From positions 3,410,001 to 3,474,000 of the forward strand of contig OZ251549.1 in assembly GCA_965243415.1 (NCBI GenBank): a stretch of DNA of 64,000 nt, given 5' to 3'. Position numbers and translations under genes: made by a program. The DNA is from G965204755 sp965243415. Lineage in GTDB: Bacteria > Acidobacteriota > Vicinamibacteria > Marinacidobacterales > Marinacidobacteraceae. The notes under the pieces are model-generated. The model saw only the letters and a list, made by a program, of their open reading frames with translations, did not search any database and was not told where the DNA came from. Positions within the stretch are counted from its first letter, which is position 1, and the number at the start of each line of letters is the position of its first letter. Positions 1 through 9,087 of this stretch are shown here, one piece after another.

Positions 1-527
1 AAGGCCAGGACGAAGTCGAAGACGATCGAAATCGTCTTGATGGCCCACACCTTGGACAGCCAGGGCGAGGAGAAAGTCGCCAGGGTCAGCAGGTAGAGAT
101 ACGGGACGTTGTAGTCCGCGAAGTCGTGACCGAGGGCTGCGAAACGCCCGTTCGCGACGATGAAGTCGTACCAGGGGATCAGTTGCTCGTGCATGTCCGA
201 AGACACCCGCGGGAGCAGTGGAATCCGCGCGGCGAGAGCCGCGAGGACCCCCGCGACCACGAACCCCCGGTTCCTGATACCCCGGGCGATTCGCCGCCAC
301 GGCGATTCCCGCGAAACCGGGCCGGGATCCGCCGACGGTCCCTCCGGTGTCTCGCCGGAGGCGCCGCGAAACGGACGCGACCCGGATCCCGACTCCGAAG
401 CGTTCGCCGAACTCATCCGCGCGGACCCTGCCGGTCCTGCCGTTCCGACGTCCCGCGGCCGGCCGTCTCGTTCACGGCCATCTCCCCCCGGCGCCTCTCC
501 GCTTCCCGAATCGAATCCGGCGTTCAT
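1..527 (-). CDS. Membrane glycosyltransferase-like protein, N-terminal part (runs off left edge)
   Basis: The reading frame is open from an ATG at 527 to the window edge, so only about 175 N-terminal residues are visible. The first 75 or so are Gly/Pro/Ser-rich and look disordered. Then comes a basic stretch (RRIARGIRNRG) and a hydrophobic segment (FVVAGVLAALAARIPLL), followed by SSDMHEQLIPWYDFI and NVPYLYLLTLATF. This arrangement resembles polytopic lipid-linked-sugar transferases (PMT/DUF2029-like), in which an acidic loop follows the first membrane helix. An in-frame ATG at 416 is an alternative start. No clear ribosome binding site precedes either start. The specific substrate cannot be told from this fragment. 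Confidence 0.65.
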   Translation of the reverse strand, partial: MNAGFDSGSGEAPGGDGRERDGRPRDVGTAGPAGSARMSSANASESGSGSRPFRGASGETPEGPSADPGPVSRESPWRRIARGIRNRGFVVAGVLAALAARIPLLPRVSSDMHEQLIPWYDFIVANGRFAALGHDFADYNVPYLYLLTLATFSSPWLSKVWAIKTISIVFDFVLA

Positions 528-631
528 CCACTGCGCCGCGGGGCCCGGCGCCCGGCGCGGGAATGGTGACGCCCGCCCCTCGGCGCCGCGTCCGGCCGGC
601 CCCTCGAACCGGAACGAGTCCGGACACGCCG

Positions 632-1770
632 TCAGGCCCCCCCCTCGCCGAGAGTGAGGGTAGCCTCCCGGAAACGGCCGCGGTCGGACACGAATCGCCC
701 GGTGAGGATGAGATCGGTCGCGTTCGCCCGTGTCCGCCACGGCGCCTGGCGCCCGAAGCGGGGGAGCGTCGTCCCGTCGTGGCGGAGTTCGAAGACCGAC
801 CGGAAGTCCGGCTCTCCGCGTTCCGCCGGGTCGGTGTTGCCGCCGGGGACCGGGCGCCCGCCGGGATCGAATCGGAGCCTCGTTCGCCGGAAGCGGCGCC
901 CCGTCCTCCGGCCGGCCGGTTCCGATGGCCGCGAACATTCCCGTATCGAGCGGGACCGCCGCCGGGCTCCTCGCTTCCGTGCCTCCGAACCCGCGGTCGC
1001 CGAAATCGAGTATCCGGTTGCCGAGGGCGTCCCGGGGCTCCCGCGAAGCCCCGCCCGACCGCAGGAGGTGAAAGAAGAACCGTCCTTCCCGGTCCTCCGC
1101 GGCGCAGCGATCCCGGTCGGTGGAGCGACTCGGTTTCGCCGAGCTGGAGCTCAAGCGTCGAAGAAGCCACCGGTTCGCCGAAAGCGCCGGCGGCGTTGGA
1201 GTTCGGGCCGGAGCAGCGGCGAAGGATCGGTGTTTCGTCGGGATGGCGCCTCTTCCGGCAAGCGTGCGGGAAGAAGGCACCGAACCCGGGCGCCCCTTCC
1301 CCCGGCGAGCGCCCGCACGGGCGGAGGGGCCGCGGAAACCCGGCCGTCGTCGAACGCCTTTTCGCGGAACCGCTCGAATCTCCCGGCGGCGTTCGAGAAT
1401 GCTCGGCGGCCCCGGAACGGCGCCGCGCCCGCCGGAGGGGATCGGGCCGGCGCCACCATCCCGGGGGTTCTCCCCCGCTGACGCCCCGGCGGGATCTCGA
1501 ACTCCCGGACCGGTTCCCCGTCCCGGACGGTCGAGGGTGATCCGGTCGCCGCCGGCGACCGGGGGAAACCGCCACCCGGACAGCGCCCGACGAAACACCG
1601 GGCCGAGCGACAGCAGAAGCGGCGTCGGGAGCCGGGGCTTCGAGGGACGCGGTTCGAGGTCCGGCGCGGTCGCGCCGTGGTCGACGGCCGGCCCGAAGGA
1701 TCGAGTCCGCTCTCGGCAGGGCCGGTCGTTCCGGGCCGAGAACCACTCGGACCGGAGTCCGGGCCGCCAT
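632..1770 (-). pseudogene. Frame-broken gene remnant, possibly PA14-like at its N-terminus
   Basis: No single frame reads as a protein, but protein-like segments follow one another across frames on the minus strand. Near 1560-1740 one frame reads GLRSEWFSARND, then FGPAVDHGATAPDL, then LSGWRFPPVAGGDRITL, which resembles a PA14-type beta-barrel. A second frame then gives RDGEPVREFEIPPG. Near 1130-1190 a third gives STLELQLGETESLH. Back in the first frame come REGRFFFHLLRSGG and LDTGMFAAIGTGRPEDG. The last segment, with FRSVFELRHDG and NATDLILTGRFVSDRG, ends at the TGA at 632-634. Third codon positions stay GC-rich in each segment. It could be a true pseudogene or a gene carrying several sequencing indels. 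The PA14 match is by eye only. Confidence 0.45.
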
Positions 1771-1774
1771 GGAG

Positions 1775-2776
1775 TCAGTCCCGGGTGGGGACGGCGAAGG
1801 AAGCGGTGTGGCGCACTTCGCCGGCCGGACTGGTGACCCGCACCCGGCGCGGGCCCGGGGCGAACGCCGCCGGGTCGAGGCGGAGGGAGAGGCGCTCGCG
1901 GATGCGGGCGGCGAGGCCGGCGAGGGCTTCTTCGATCTCCTCCGGGTCGCCGCCGGTGCGGAGGAGGGCGCCGCCGCTCCGCCGCGCCAACTCCTCGAGC
2001 ACCCAGAAGGGGTCGGTGTTGCGGAGGCCGCGGAGGTCCCGGCCCCGGTCCATGAGCGTCCGCCCCTCGAAGACGATGCTGTTCTCCAGGTCTTCCCGGC
2101 TGACCGTCCCGTACACGCCGCCGACCCCGCCGGCGCCCACCACCGGGGGCGCGGTCACCGAGAGGATCAGCGGGGCGCTCCCGGCGGCGGCGAACAGCGG
2201 CCAGGTGTCCCGGGTCCAGGAGGCGCCGTCCACCCCGTCGGTGAAGAGCGCCAGCACCGGGCGCCCCGGGGCCTCGGCGACCAGGCCGAGCGCCAGGGTC
2301 AGGGCGTTGTTCAGCGCCGAGGGCCCGCCGCTGCGGAGCGCTGCCGCGGCTTCCGCCGCCGTTCCGCAGCCGTCCCCCCAGTTCGAGTGGAGTTCCAGCG
2401 ACCGGGTGAACGAGAGGAGCGCGCAGCGGTCGCCCGGGCCGAGGCCGGAGAAGAGCGCCGCCACGCCGGAAGCGACCGCCCGGAGGCGGGGTCCGGCGAC
2501 GCTGGCGCTCAGATCCACCACCGCCAGCACCGAAAGCGGCTCCGCCGGGTCGTGGTCGAAGGCCGCCGGCCGGTCGTCCACGAACACTTCCAGGGTCTCC
2601 GCCGAGGAAACGCGGACCGGGTCGCCGTCGTGGTGGACGAACGCCTCGATCCGGATCTCGTCTCGCTCGGGGCCTCCTGCGGCGGCGGTCTGCGCCGGGC
2701 CGGCGACGGCGGTCCCGGTCGCGAGACCCGAGACTCCGAGGAGCGCCGCGACGGAACCCGCGAGGCGCCGGGTCAT
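1775..2776 (-). CDS. Secreted von Willebrand factor A (VWA) domain protein
   Basis: This 333-residue protein starts at the ATG at 2776, which overlaps the stop of the upstream TPR gene as ATGA. A signal peptide (LAGSVAALLGVSGLATGTAVA) leads into a short beta-rich stretch and a VWA fold. The metal-ion site begins with VVDLSASV, matching the DxSxS pattern, and a later TDGVDG segment supplies the distal part. The family binds ligands through a divalent metal. Translational coupling to the TPR protein suggests the two act together in the envelope. The structure resembles acidobacterial VWA proteins such as the one at 52002, but the C-terminal signature ending in a KGYYA-like motif is not seen here. 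Confidence 0.8.
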   Translation of the reverse strand: MTRRLAGSVAALLGVSGLATGTAVAGPAQTAAAGGPERDEIRIEAFVHHDGDPVRVSSAETLEVFVDDRPAAFDHDPAEPLSVLAVVDLSASVAGPRLRAVASGVAALFSGLGPGDRCALLSFTRSLELHSNWGDGCGTAAEAAAALRSGGPSALNNALTLALGLVAEAPGRPVLALFTDGVDGASWTRDTWPLFAAAGSAPLILSVTAPPVVGAGGVGGVYGTVSREDLENSIVFEGRTLMDRGRDLRGLRNTDPFWVLEELARRSGGALLRTGGDPEEIEEALAGLAARIRERLSLRLDPAAFAPGPRRVRVTSPAGEVRHTASFAVPTRD

Positions 2777-4080
2777 CGGCGGGCCCCTCCGGGTTCCGCG
2801 GTAGCCGTGGCGCGCACTTCCGCCTTCAGGGCGTCGAACATCTGCCGGTATTCGAGGGCGGCGCCGAGCCAGTAGCGCCACTCCGGCTCCCAGGCGCCCG
2901 GCCGGCGGTCGAGCAGCCCGCGCGCCGCCGCCGCGGCCCCGGCGCGGTCCCCGCGGCCGAGGCGCGCCGCCACCAGCCCGGACACCGCCGAAGGCGACCG
3001 GCGGCCGCGCCGCAGCGCCTCGGCGAAGGCGGTCTCCGCGGCGGCGAAGTCGCCGGCGCCGAGGGCGATCTCCCCCCGCAGGAGGAACAGGGCGAAGCGG
3101 TCCATCGCCCGCAGCCGGCCCTCCTCCGCCCGGTCGAGTTCGGCGCCGGCCTCCGTTTCGCGGCCGAGGTCCACCAGCACCCCGGCGCGGCGGACGCGCA
3201 GGGCGGCGTCCTCCGGGGTCTCCCGCAGCATCTCCTCCAGGACCGCGGCGGCCATCGCCTGGTAGGGCTCCTCCTCCCGCTGGCGGCCGATCATCTGGAG
3301 CGTCCGGGCCTGGGCTTCCCGGAGGGCGCGGTCCCCGGGGAGGTCCGCCAGCGCCCGCTCGAAGGCGGCGACGACCGCGGCGGAATTCAGCGAGACCTGG
3401 TAGGAAGAGCAGACCGCCAGCCACCATCGGCGCAGCCAGTCTTCCCGGTCGGCGGGGTCCGGGAGCGCCCGGAGCAGTGACCGGGCGAGGTCGAAGTGGG
3501 TCTCGGCGCCGGAACGCGAGAGTCCGGCGGCTTCGGTGTGGAGGAGCGCCGCCGTCTTGAGCAGCAGCGGCCCCGGCTCCGAAGCGAGGAAGTCCCGGAC
3601 CACCTCCCCGGCGTTCTCCGCCCGGTACCCGGCGAGGGCGCGGCCGGAAGTGATGAAGAGTCCGCCCCGGGTCTCCCCGAGGAGGCCCAGGTACCGGGCG
3701 CTGTCGAGCGGTTCCTGCGGGGCGCCCGCCGCGACCGCCGGCGGGGCGGGAACGAAGGTGGCCCCGGCAACGGAGACCGCTCCGGCGAGGACCGCTCCGG
3801 CGACGAGGCGGCCGGGAACGGGCCGGGCGGTGATTCGGGAGGAGGATCGAGACGCCGCCGCCGGGCGGAGGACTCGGGAAGCGCCGCGACCGGCCCGGCG
3901 CGCGCCGGCCGGCGATGGCGGGATCGCCGGCGGCCGTGACTCCGTAGAAACCGCGCGGGCGACGACCGGAGCGACGATGGCGGAGGCGGCGGCCGGCGCG
4001 GTCCGGGCGGCGGCGGGGACCGGCCGCCCGGCGGCCCCGGAGCGCGGGGCGCCGCCGCTTCGGGGTGCGTACCTATCCAC
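2773..4080 (-). CDS. Secreted tetratricopeptide-repeat protein
   Basis: The best supported start is a GTG at 4080, about 18 bases downstream of a TACGAT hexamer; no other start codon precedes the hydrophobic segment. The first 90 or so residues are Ala/Pro/Arg-rich. A membrane-targeting stretch (RLVAGAVLAGAVSVAGA) follows, then helical repeats with TPR-like spacing of Ala, Leu and Gly residues to the C-terminus (for example AETAFAEALRRGRRSP). No catalytic motif was seen. TPR proteins act as scaffolds, and its stop codon overlaps the start of the VWA protein, so the two are probably co-translated partners. The long N-terminal extension is odd and may mean the start is wrong. Confidence 0.65.
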   Translation of the reverse strand: MDRYAPRSGGAPRSGAAGRPVPAAARTAPAAASAIVAPVVARAVSTESRPPAIPPSPAGARRAGRGASRVLRPAAASRSSSRITARPVPGRLVAGAVLAGAVSVAGATFVPAPPAVAAGAPQEPLDSARYLGLLGETRGGLFITSGRALAGYRAENAGEVVRDFLASEPGPLLLKTAALLHTEAAGLSRSGAETHFDLARSLLRALPDPADREDWLRRWWLAVCSSYQVSLNSAAVVAAFERALADLPGDRALREAQARTLQMIGRQREEEPYQAMAAAVLEEMLRETPEDAALRVRRAGVLVDLGRETEAGAELDRAEEGRLRAMDRFALFLLRGEIALGAGDFAAAETAFAEALRRGRRSPSAVSGLVAARLGRGDRAGAAAAARGLLDRRPGAWEPEWRYWLGAALEYRQMFDALKAEVRATATAEPGGARR

Positions 4081-4096
4081 GAGTGCGTTCCCGAAG

Positions 4097-4103
4097 TATC
4101 GTA
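4097..4103. promoter_or_regulatory. Bidirectional -10-like hexamers between TPR gene and ketoacyl synthase
   Basis: The heptamer TATCGTA reads TACGATA on the other strand, so it offers a -10-like hexamer in both directions: TACGAT towards the GTG at 4080 and TATCGT towards the TTG at 4136. No convincing -35 was found on either side. The same heptamer lies upstream of both lipoprotein paralogues (near 36064 and 39271). Confidence 0.35.
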
Positions 4104-4135
4104 GAGGAAATGTCCCCCTGCCCTCCCGCCGCCCG

Positions 4136-5383
4136 TTGACGCCTCCGTCGCTGTCCCCCCGCGACCCGGTCGTCACCGGGATGGGGCTCCTCTCGCAGGT
4201 CGGCACCGGGGTCGAGGTCCACGCCGAGACGCTCCGCGCCGGGCGGCAGGTCCCCTTCACGCCGTACCCCCCGGGGATCGAATACCGGACCGGCTGCCGG
4301 ATCGTGGGCGCCTACCCGGACCCGCTCGACCCGGCGGAACTCGGCCTCGACCGGTCGGAGACCCGGTTCATGGGCCGGATGTCGCTGCTGGCGGTGCGGG
4401 CGGCGCGGCTGGCGCTCGCCGAATCGGGGATGCCGACCCGGGACGCCGCCGTCGTGGTGGGGAGCGGCACCGGCGAGATCGAAACCCACCGCGAAGTGGT
4501 GCGCCGCACCGCGCGCGGCGGCAGGGTCCGGGTACTCCCCACCACGATCCCGAAGATCATGGCCTCGACCGTGTCGGCGAACCTCGCCACCGTGCTGCGG
4601 ACCCGGGGCCCCTCGGTCTCGGTGAGCGCCGCCTGCGCCGGGGGCGCCTACAACCTGCTCATCGCCGCCTCCTGGATCCGGGAGGGGATCGTGGACCACG
4701 CGCTCGCCGGCGGCGTGGAAGCGGAGGATGCCCACTTCCACCTGGGGTTCGACTCGATGCGCGCCTACACCAAGGTGGACAACGAGCGTCCGGAGCGGGC
4801 TTCCCGACCGTACGCCGCCGACCGCGCCGGGTTCGTCTTCGGCGAAGGCGCCGGACTGCTCACCCTGGAAGCGCGGGAGGCCGCCGAGCGGCGCGGCGCC
4901 CGGATCCTGGGGTCGCTCGTCGGCTGGGGGATGTCCTCGGACGCCGCCGGGGAGATGGTGGCCCCGAGCAGCGAAGGGGCCGAGTGGGCCCTCGGGCGGG
5001 CGCTGGCCCACGGCCGACTGTCCCCGGAACGGGTGGGGTACGTGAACACCCACGGGACCTCCACCCCGCTCGGGGATGTCTCCGAGGTGCGGGCGATCCG
5101 CCGGATCTTCGGCGATCGGGTCGTGCCCTACGGCTCCACGAAGGGCTACACCGGTCACACGGTCTCCGCCGCCGGGTCGCTGGAAGCGGCGTTCACCCTG
5201 CTCATGCTGCGCGGCGGCTGGCTCTCCCCCTCGGTGAACGCGGAGCCGCTCGATCCCGAACTCGAGGACTACCCGCCGGTGGCGCGGCCCCGGGAGACCG
5301 ACGCCGAGTGGGCGCTCTCCAACAGTTTCGGCTTCGGCGGCACCAATGTCTCCCTCGTCCTCCGCCGGGAGGGCGGGGCCTGA
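4136..5383 (+). CDS. Beta-ketoacyl-[acyl carrier protein] synthase, KAS II/FabF-like
   Basis: The product condenses malonyl-ACP with an acyl chain, as FabF does in fatty acid elongation. The catalytic triad is intact: Cys in VSAACAGGAYNLL, His in NTHGTSTPLGD and His in KGYTGHTVSAAG, followed by the family's FGFGGTN near the C-terminus. The length of 415 residues is normal. The TTG at 4136 is chosen because the conserved N-terminal VVTGMGL needs residues before it and the ATG at 4110 meets a stop at once. No ACP, FabD or FabG neighbour is present, so this may be an accessory synthase rather than the housekeeping one. It is followed 44 bases later by an OsmC gene on the same strand. Confidence 0.85.
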   Translation: MTPPSLSPRDPVVTGMGLLSQVGTGVEVHAETLRAGRQVPFTPYPPGIEYRTGCRIVGAYPDPLDPAELGLDRSETRFMGRMSLLAVRAARLALAESGMPTRDAAVVVGSGTGEIETHREVVRRTARGGRVRVLPTTIPKIMASTVSANLATVLRTRGPSVSVSAACAGGAYNLLIAASWIREGIVDHALAGGVEAEDAHFHLGFDSMRAYTKVDNERPERASRPYAADRAGFVFGEGAGLLTLEAREAAERRGARILGSLVGWGMSSDAAGEMVAPSSEGAEWALGRALAHGRLSPERVGYVNTHGTSTPLGDVSEVRAIRRIFGDRVVPYGSTKGYTGHTVSAAGSLEAAFTLLMLRGGWLSPSVNAEPLDPELEDYPPVARPRETDAEWALSNSFGFGGTNVSLVLRREGGA

Positions 5384-5427
5384 ACCGGGCCGCGGGTCCG
5401 CCCCGGGATCCCGAGGAAACCGCGACG

Positions 5428-5835
5428 ATGCAGATCCGACTGGAATGGACCGGGGGCGGCACCTTCCCGGTCACGACGCCCTCCGGCGCCTCGGTGCTCC
5501 TCGACCGGGAGGCGGAGGCCGGACCTTCCCCGATGGAGGCGCTGCTCGCCTCGCTGGCCGGATGCATGGCGATCGATGTGGTCCTGATCCTGGAGCGGAT
5601 GCGGACGCCGCCGGCCCGGCTGGAGGCGACCGTCTCCGGGGACCGGGCCGAGGAGCACCCGCGCCGCTTCACCCGCATCCGGCTGGAGTTCACTGCCTTC
5701 GGCGGCGCGGTGGTCCCGGACCGGCTCGAACGGGCAGTGCAGTTGTCCTTCGAGAAGTACTGCAGCGTCCTCCATTCGCTGGGGAAGGACCTCGAGTACG
5801 ACTGGTCGGCGACGGTCGCCGCCGACGCCCCGTAG
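5428..5835 (+). CDS. OsmC/Ohr-family thiol peroxidase-like protein
   Basis: This is a 135-residue single-domain protein of the OsmC superfamily, whose best-known members reduce organic hydroperoxides with two cysteines. Both cysteines are present in the expected contexts: LASLAGCMAIDV in the central helix and FEKYCSVLHSL near the C-terminus. The pattern fits the YhfA-like branch better than Ohr itself. The ATG at 5428 starts the conserved beta-strand directly. It follows the ketoacyl synthase on the same strand and is probably cotranscribed, though no functional link between the two is established. Confidence 0.85.
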   Translation: MQIRLEWTGGGTFPVTTPSGASVLLDREAEAGPSPMEALLASLAGCMAIDVVLILERMRTPPARLEATVSGDRAEEHPRRFTRIRLEFTAFGGAVVPDRLERAVQLSFEKYCSVLHSLGKDLEYDWSATVAADAP

Positions 5836-5878
5836 CCGGCGGGCGAAGGAGCCGCCGCCGGCGGGCGAAGGAGCCGCC
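5835..5878. repeat. 22-bp direct repeat, two copies
   Basis: A 22-base unit beginning GCCGGCGGGCGAAGG occurs twice in tandem, followed by a partial third copy. It fills the space between two convergent genes, the OsmC gene and the PQQ dehydrogenase. Its GGCGGC and GCCGCC parts can pair, so it may help terminate transcription from both sides, but no T-run is present. Confidence 0.6.
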
Positions 5879-5900
5879 GGCGGCGGGCGATCCCCGGCCC

Positions 5901-7595
5901 TTACTTCCGCGCCGGTCGCGACTCGTCCGGGGCCTCGTCGGGAAGGCCGAAAGTGAACAGCGTCCTCCCCGCGGTCACCGTGAGGAACTGCTCCCCGTCG
6001 AGGGCGAACGAGATCGGCCCGTTCCCGCCGTCGGAGGCGGCCAACCCGGTCCGGAAGTTCCAGAGGATCTCGCCGCTGTCGGCGTCGAGCGCGAAGACCC
6101 GTCCCGAATACGCGCCGCTGAAGACCAGCCCGGTCGCCGTGGCGAGGACGCCGAACCTCGACGGGAGCCGCTGGCGGTACTCCCAACTCAGGGCGCCGGT
6201 GGCGAGGTCGAAGGCCCGCACCGCGCCGTACGCTTCCTCCACCTCCAGCCACTCGTAGCGTCCGCCCAGGAAACCCCCGCCGAGCCCGGGCGAGTTCCCG
6301 GGCTCGTACTCGACCGGGACTCCCGGCCGGTATTCCGACTCGTTCCGGAAGTACCGGCACCCCTCCTCCAGGACGCGGAGGAACAGCGTTCCCCGCTCCG
6401 GGTCGTAGGCGGGGCTGTACCAGTTGGCCGCTCCCAGTTCGCACGGCCACACCAGGGTTCCCTCCTCCGAAGGCTCCATGTCCGGCGCCGGGATCGGGCG
6501 GCCGTTCTCGTCGAGTCCCTCCGCCCAGGTCTGCTTCGCGAACGGCTCGCCCCGCAGGAATTCCCCGGTCCTCCGGTCGAGCACATAGAGGAAGGCGTTC
6601 TTGTTGGAGATGACCACCAGTTCCCGCTCGACCCCCTCCCATTCGGCGTCCACCAGCACCGGGATCTGGTTCGCGTCCCAGTCGTGGGTGTCGTGCGGCG
6701 TGAACTGGAAGTGCCACTGCAGGGCGCCGGTGGCCGCCTCCAGGGCGATGAGGGAAGCGGTGTAGAGATTGTCCCCGGCGCGCCCCTCGCCGTTCAGGAC
6801 CGGCGCCGGGTTGCCGACTCCCCAGTAGAGCAGCCCCAGATCGGGATCGTAGGAGCCGGTGAGCCAGGTGGCGCCGCCGCCGGTCTTCCAACTGTCGCCT
6901 TCCCAGGTATCCGCGCCCGGCTCGCCCGGGGCCGGCACGGTCCAGAAGCGCCAGACCCGCTCGCCGGTCCCGGCGTCGTAGGCGTCGAGGAAACCGCGCG
7001 CACCGACATCGCCGCCGCTCACGCCCACGATCACCTTGCCCTCCACGGCGAGCGGCGCGCCGGTGATCGTGTACCCGTGACGGTTGTCAGCGACCGGCGC
7101 GCTCCAGCGAACGGCGCCGTCCCGGGCGTCGAGCGCGAGGAGCCGGGCGTCCAGCGTCCCGACGAACACCCGGTCCCCGAGCAGGGCCACCCCCCGGTTG
7201 GTCACCGTGGAGCCGACGGTGACGACCTCTTCGAACCCGACCGACTCGTGACGCCACAGTTCCCGGCCGGTGCGCGCGTCGAGCGCGACGACGGTGCTCG
7301 GCGGCCCGGTGGAGTACAGGACGCCGTCCACCGCCAGGGGCGTGGCCTGCAGCGGACCCCACTCGAATTCGCGGGTCCAGACCGGACGCAGCCGGGACAC
7401 ATTCTCCTTGGTGATCCGGTCGAGCCGCGAGAACCGCTGCGAGCGGTAACTGCCGGAGTAGGTGAGCCAGTGCTCCGGGGTCTCCTCCGCGGCGCGGAGC
7501 GCGTCGAACGACACCTGCGCCGCGGGCCGGGCCGGGGCCGCGACCGGGGCGAGAGCGACGAGAGCCGCGCCGACAGCGGCCGGCCACCGCCTCAT
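5901..7595 (-). CDS. PQQ-dependent alcohol/glucose-type dehydrogenase, periplasmic
   Basis: This 564-residue quinoprotein has a cleavable signal peptide and an eight-bladed propeller built from repeated segments such as VVALDARTGRELW and VFALDADSGEILW. The N-terminal WLTYSGSYRSQRFS is typical of the PQQ alcohol dehydrogenase family. The presumed catalytic aspartate lies in THDWDANQIPVL, and the residue two positions after it is Asn, not the Asp that marks lanthanide-dependent forms. No adjacent cysteine pair and no CxxCH haem motif are seen, so electrons must pass to a separate acceptor. No PQQ synthesis genes are in the window. The substrate is unknown. Confidence 0.85.
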   Translation of the reverse strand: MRRWPAAVGAALVALAPVAAPARPAAQVSFDALRAAEETPEHWLTYSGSYRSQRFSRLDRITKENVSRLRPVWTREFEWGPLQATPLAVDGVLYSTGPPSTVVALDARTGRELWRHESVGFEEVVTVGSTVTNRGVALLGDRVFVGTLDARLLALDARDGAVRWSAPVADNRHGYTITGAPLAVEGKVIVGVSGGDVGARGFLDAYDAGTGERVWRFWTVPAPGEPGADTWEGDSWKTGGGATWLTGSYDPDLGLLYWGVGNPAPVLNGEGRAGDNLYTASLIALEAATGALQWHFQFTPHDTHDWDANQIPVLVDAEWEGVERELVVISNKNAFLYVLDRRTGEFLRGEPFAKQTWAEGLDENGRPIPAPDMEPSEEGTLVWPCELGAANWYSPAYDPERGTLFLRVLEEGCRYFRNESEYRPGVPVEYEPGNSPGLGGGFLGGRYEWLEVEEAYGAVRAFDLATGALSWEYRQRLPSRFGVLATATGLVFSGAYSGRVFALDADSGEILWNFRTGLAASDGGNGPISFALDGEQFLTVTAGRTLFTFGLPDEAPDESRPARK

Positions 7596-7713
7596 CGGGC
7601 CCTCCTCCGCCGCGCGGCGGCAACGGCCCGCTCGAGATCGTGGAGAGAAGCGGGCCGCCCGGGGACTGCACGCTCCACTTCAACGAGCTTCCCGGAGGAC
7701 TCCCGGGTATCGC

Positions 7714-9087
7714 TCAGAGCGTTCGGTCGAGGCGGCCGAGGGACTCGGCGAGCACCCGGGCGCCGGCGGTGATCTGCGGGACGGAAGTGAACTCCAGCGG
7801 CGAGTGGCTGATGCCGTCGCGGCTGGGGACGAAGAGCATCCCGATCGGGGCGAAGACGGCGATGGACTGGGCGTCGTGGCCGGCGCCCGAGGGCATCCGC
7901 ACCACCGAGTGGCCGACCGCCTCCGCCGCCGCGACGACCGTGTCCACGAACGCCGGGTCGCAGGGCGCCGCCCGGCTCAGGTAGTAGGGCTCGAAGCGGA
8001 ACTCCACGCCGCTCGCCGCCGCGATCCCGCGCGCCGCCTCCTGCAGGCGGCGGTAGTGGGACTCGATGGTCTCCATGGACAGGTCGCGGATCTCCAGACT
8101 CAGTTCGACTTCGCCGGGGATCACGTTCGCCGCTCCCGGGCGCGCCTCGATGCGACCGACAGTGGCCACCTGGCGGCCCGGACGGGCGAGGGTCTCGTCG
8201 TGGACCGCGGCCACGAACCGGGAGGCGGCGACGAGCGCGTCGCGCCGGAGGGCCATGGCCGTGGTCCCCGCATGGTTCGCGAAGCCGGACACGATGACCC
8301 GGAAGCGGCGGATCCCCACGATGCCCTCCACCGCGCCGATGTCGATGCCGCCGCTGTCGAGCGCAGGGCTCTGTTCGATGTGGATCTCCAGGAAGCCGGC
8401 CACGGAGCCCGGGGAACGGCGGACCTCCCCGATCCGGCCCGGGTCGCCGCCGACCCGGCGGAGCGCCTCGCCGAGGTCGAGACCGCCGTACACCGGCAGT
8501 TCCCATTCCTCCGCCGAGACCTCCCCGGCGAGCGCCCGGCTCCCGGTCTTCCCGTTCTCCTCGTTGAAGAAGACGGCCAGTTCGAGGCCGTGGCGCAGGT
8601 CGGCGCCGGATTCGGTGAGCGCCCCGGCGGCTTCGAGCCCGCCCACGCAGCCCACCGGGCCGTCGAAGTTCCCGCCGTCCGGCACCGAGTCCAGGTGCGA
8701 ACCGGTCATGAGCGGCGGAAGGGAGGGGTCCCGACCCGGACGCCGGCCGATCAGGTTGCCGGCGAAGTCGGTCTCGACCGTGAACCCGGCGGCGCGCATC
8801 CAGCCGGCGAAGAGTTCCCGGGCGGCGAGGTCCGCGTCGCTCCCGGCGGTGCGGGAGACGCCTCCGGCGGCGGTGGCGCCGATCCGCGCCAGTTCCGCCA
8901 TCCGGTCGGCGATCCGGCTCTCGCGGACGGCGCCGGCCGGCCCCTGCCGGGAGAAGGCGGCCGCGGCCGGCGCCGAACCCACGGCGAGAGCGGCGCCGAC
9001 CCGTCGGCCGAACTCCCGCCGGGTGAGCCGCCGCGGGCCGCCCGGGAACGCCGCCCGGCAGCGACCGCCGGGGGAGGCGTCCCTCAC
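7714..9087 (-). CDS. Tat-exported M20 amidohydrolase (allantoate / N-carbamoyl-amino-acid hydrolase family)
   Basis: The protein has 457 residues and starts at the GTG at 9087, which overlaps the stop of the preceding Bat gene as GTGA. A twin-arginine-like signal (LTRREFGRRVGAALAVG) suggests export in folded form. The di-zinc M20 ligands are all present: GSHLDSVPDGGNFDG, FNEENGKTGSR, EIHIEQSP and SGAGHD, with the late His in GISHSPLE. Relatives cleave N-carbamoyl amino acids or allantoate, normally in the cytoplasm, so an exported version is unusual. The coupling to the Bat operon may be positional only. The substrate cannot be decided from sequence. Confidence 0.85.
   Translation of the reverse strand: MRDASPGGRCRAAFPGGPRRLTRREFGRRVGAALAVGSAPAAAAFSRQGPAGAVRESRIADRMAELARIGATAAGGVSRTAGSDADLAARELFAGWMRAAGFTVETDFAGNLIGRRPGRDPSLPPLMTGSHLDSVPDGGNFDGPVGCVGGLEAAGALTESGADLRHGLELAVFFNEENGKTGSRALAGEVSAEEWELPVYGGLDLGEALRRVGGDPGRIGEVRRSPGSVAGFLEIHIEQSPALDSGGIDIGAVEGIVGIRRFRVIVSGFANHAGTTAMALRRDALVAASRFVAAVHDETLARPGRQVATVGRIEARPGAANVIPGEVELSLEIRDLSMETIESHYRRLQEAARGIAAASGVEFRFEPYYLSRAAPCDPAFVDTVVAAAEAVGHSVVRMPSGAGHDAQSIAVFAPIGMLFVPSRDGISHSPLEFTSVPQITAGARVLAESLGRLDRTL

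Noticed and set aside
5901..7595. Lanthanide-dependent (XoxF/PedH-like) dehydrogenase
   Set aside because: The position two after the presumed catalytic Asp is Asn, not the diagnostic Asp, and no adjacent cysteine pair is present.
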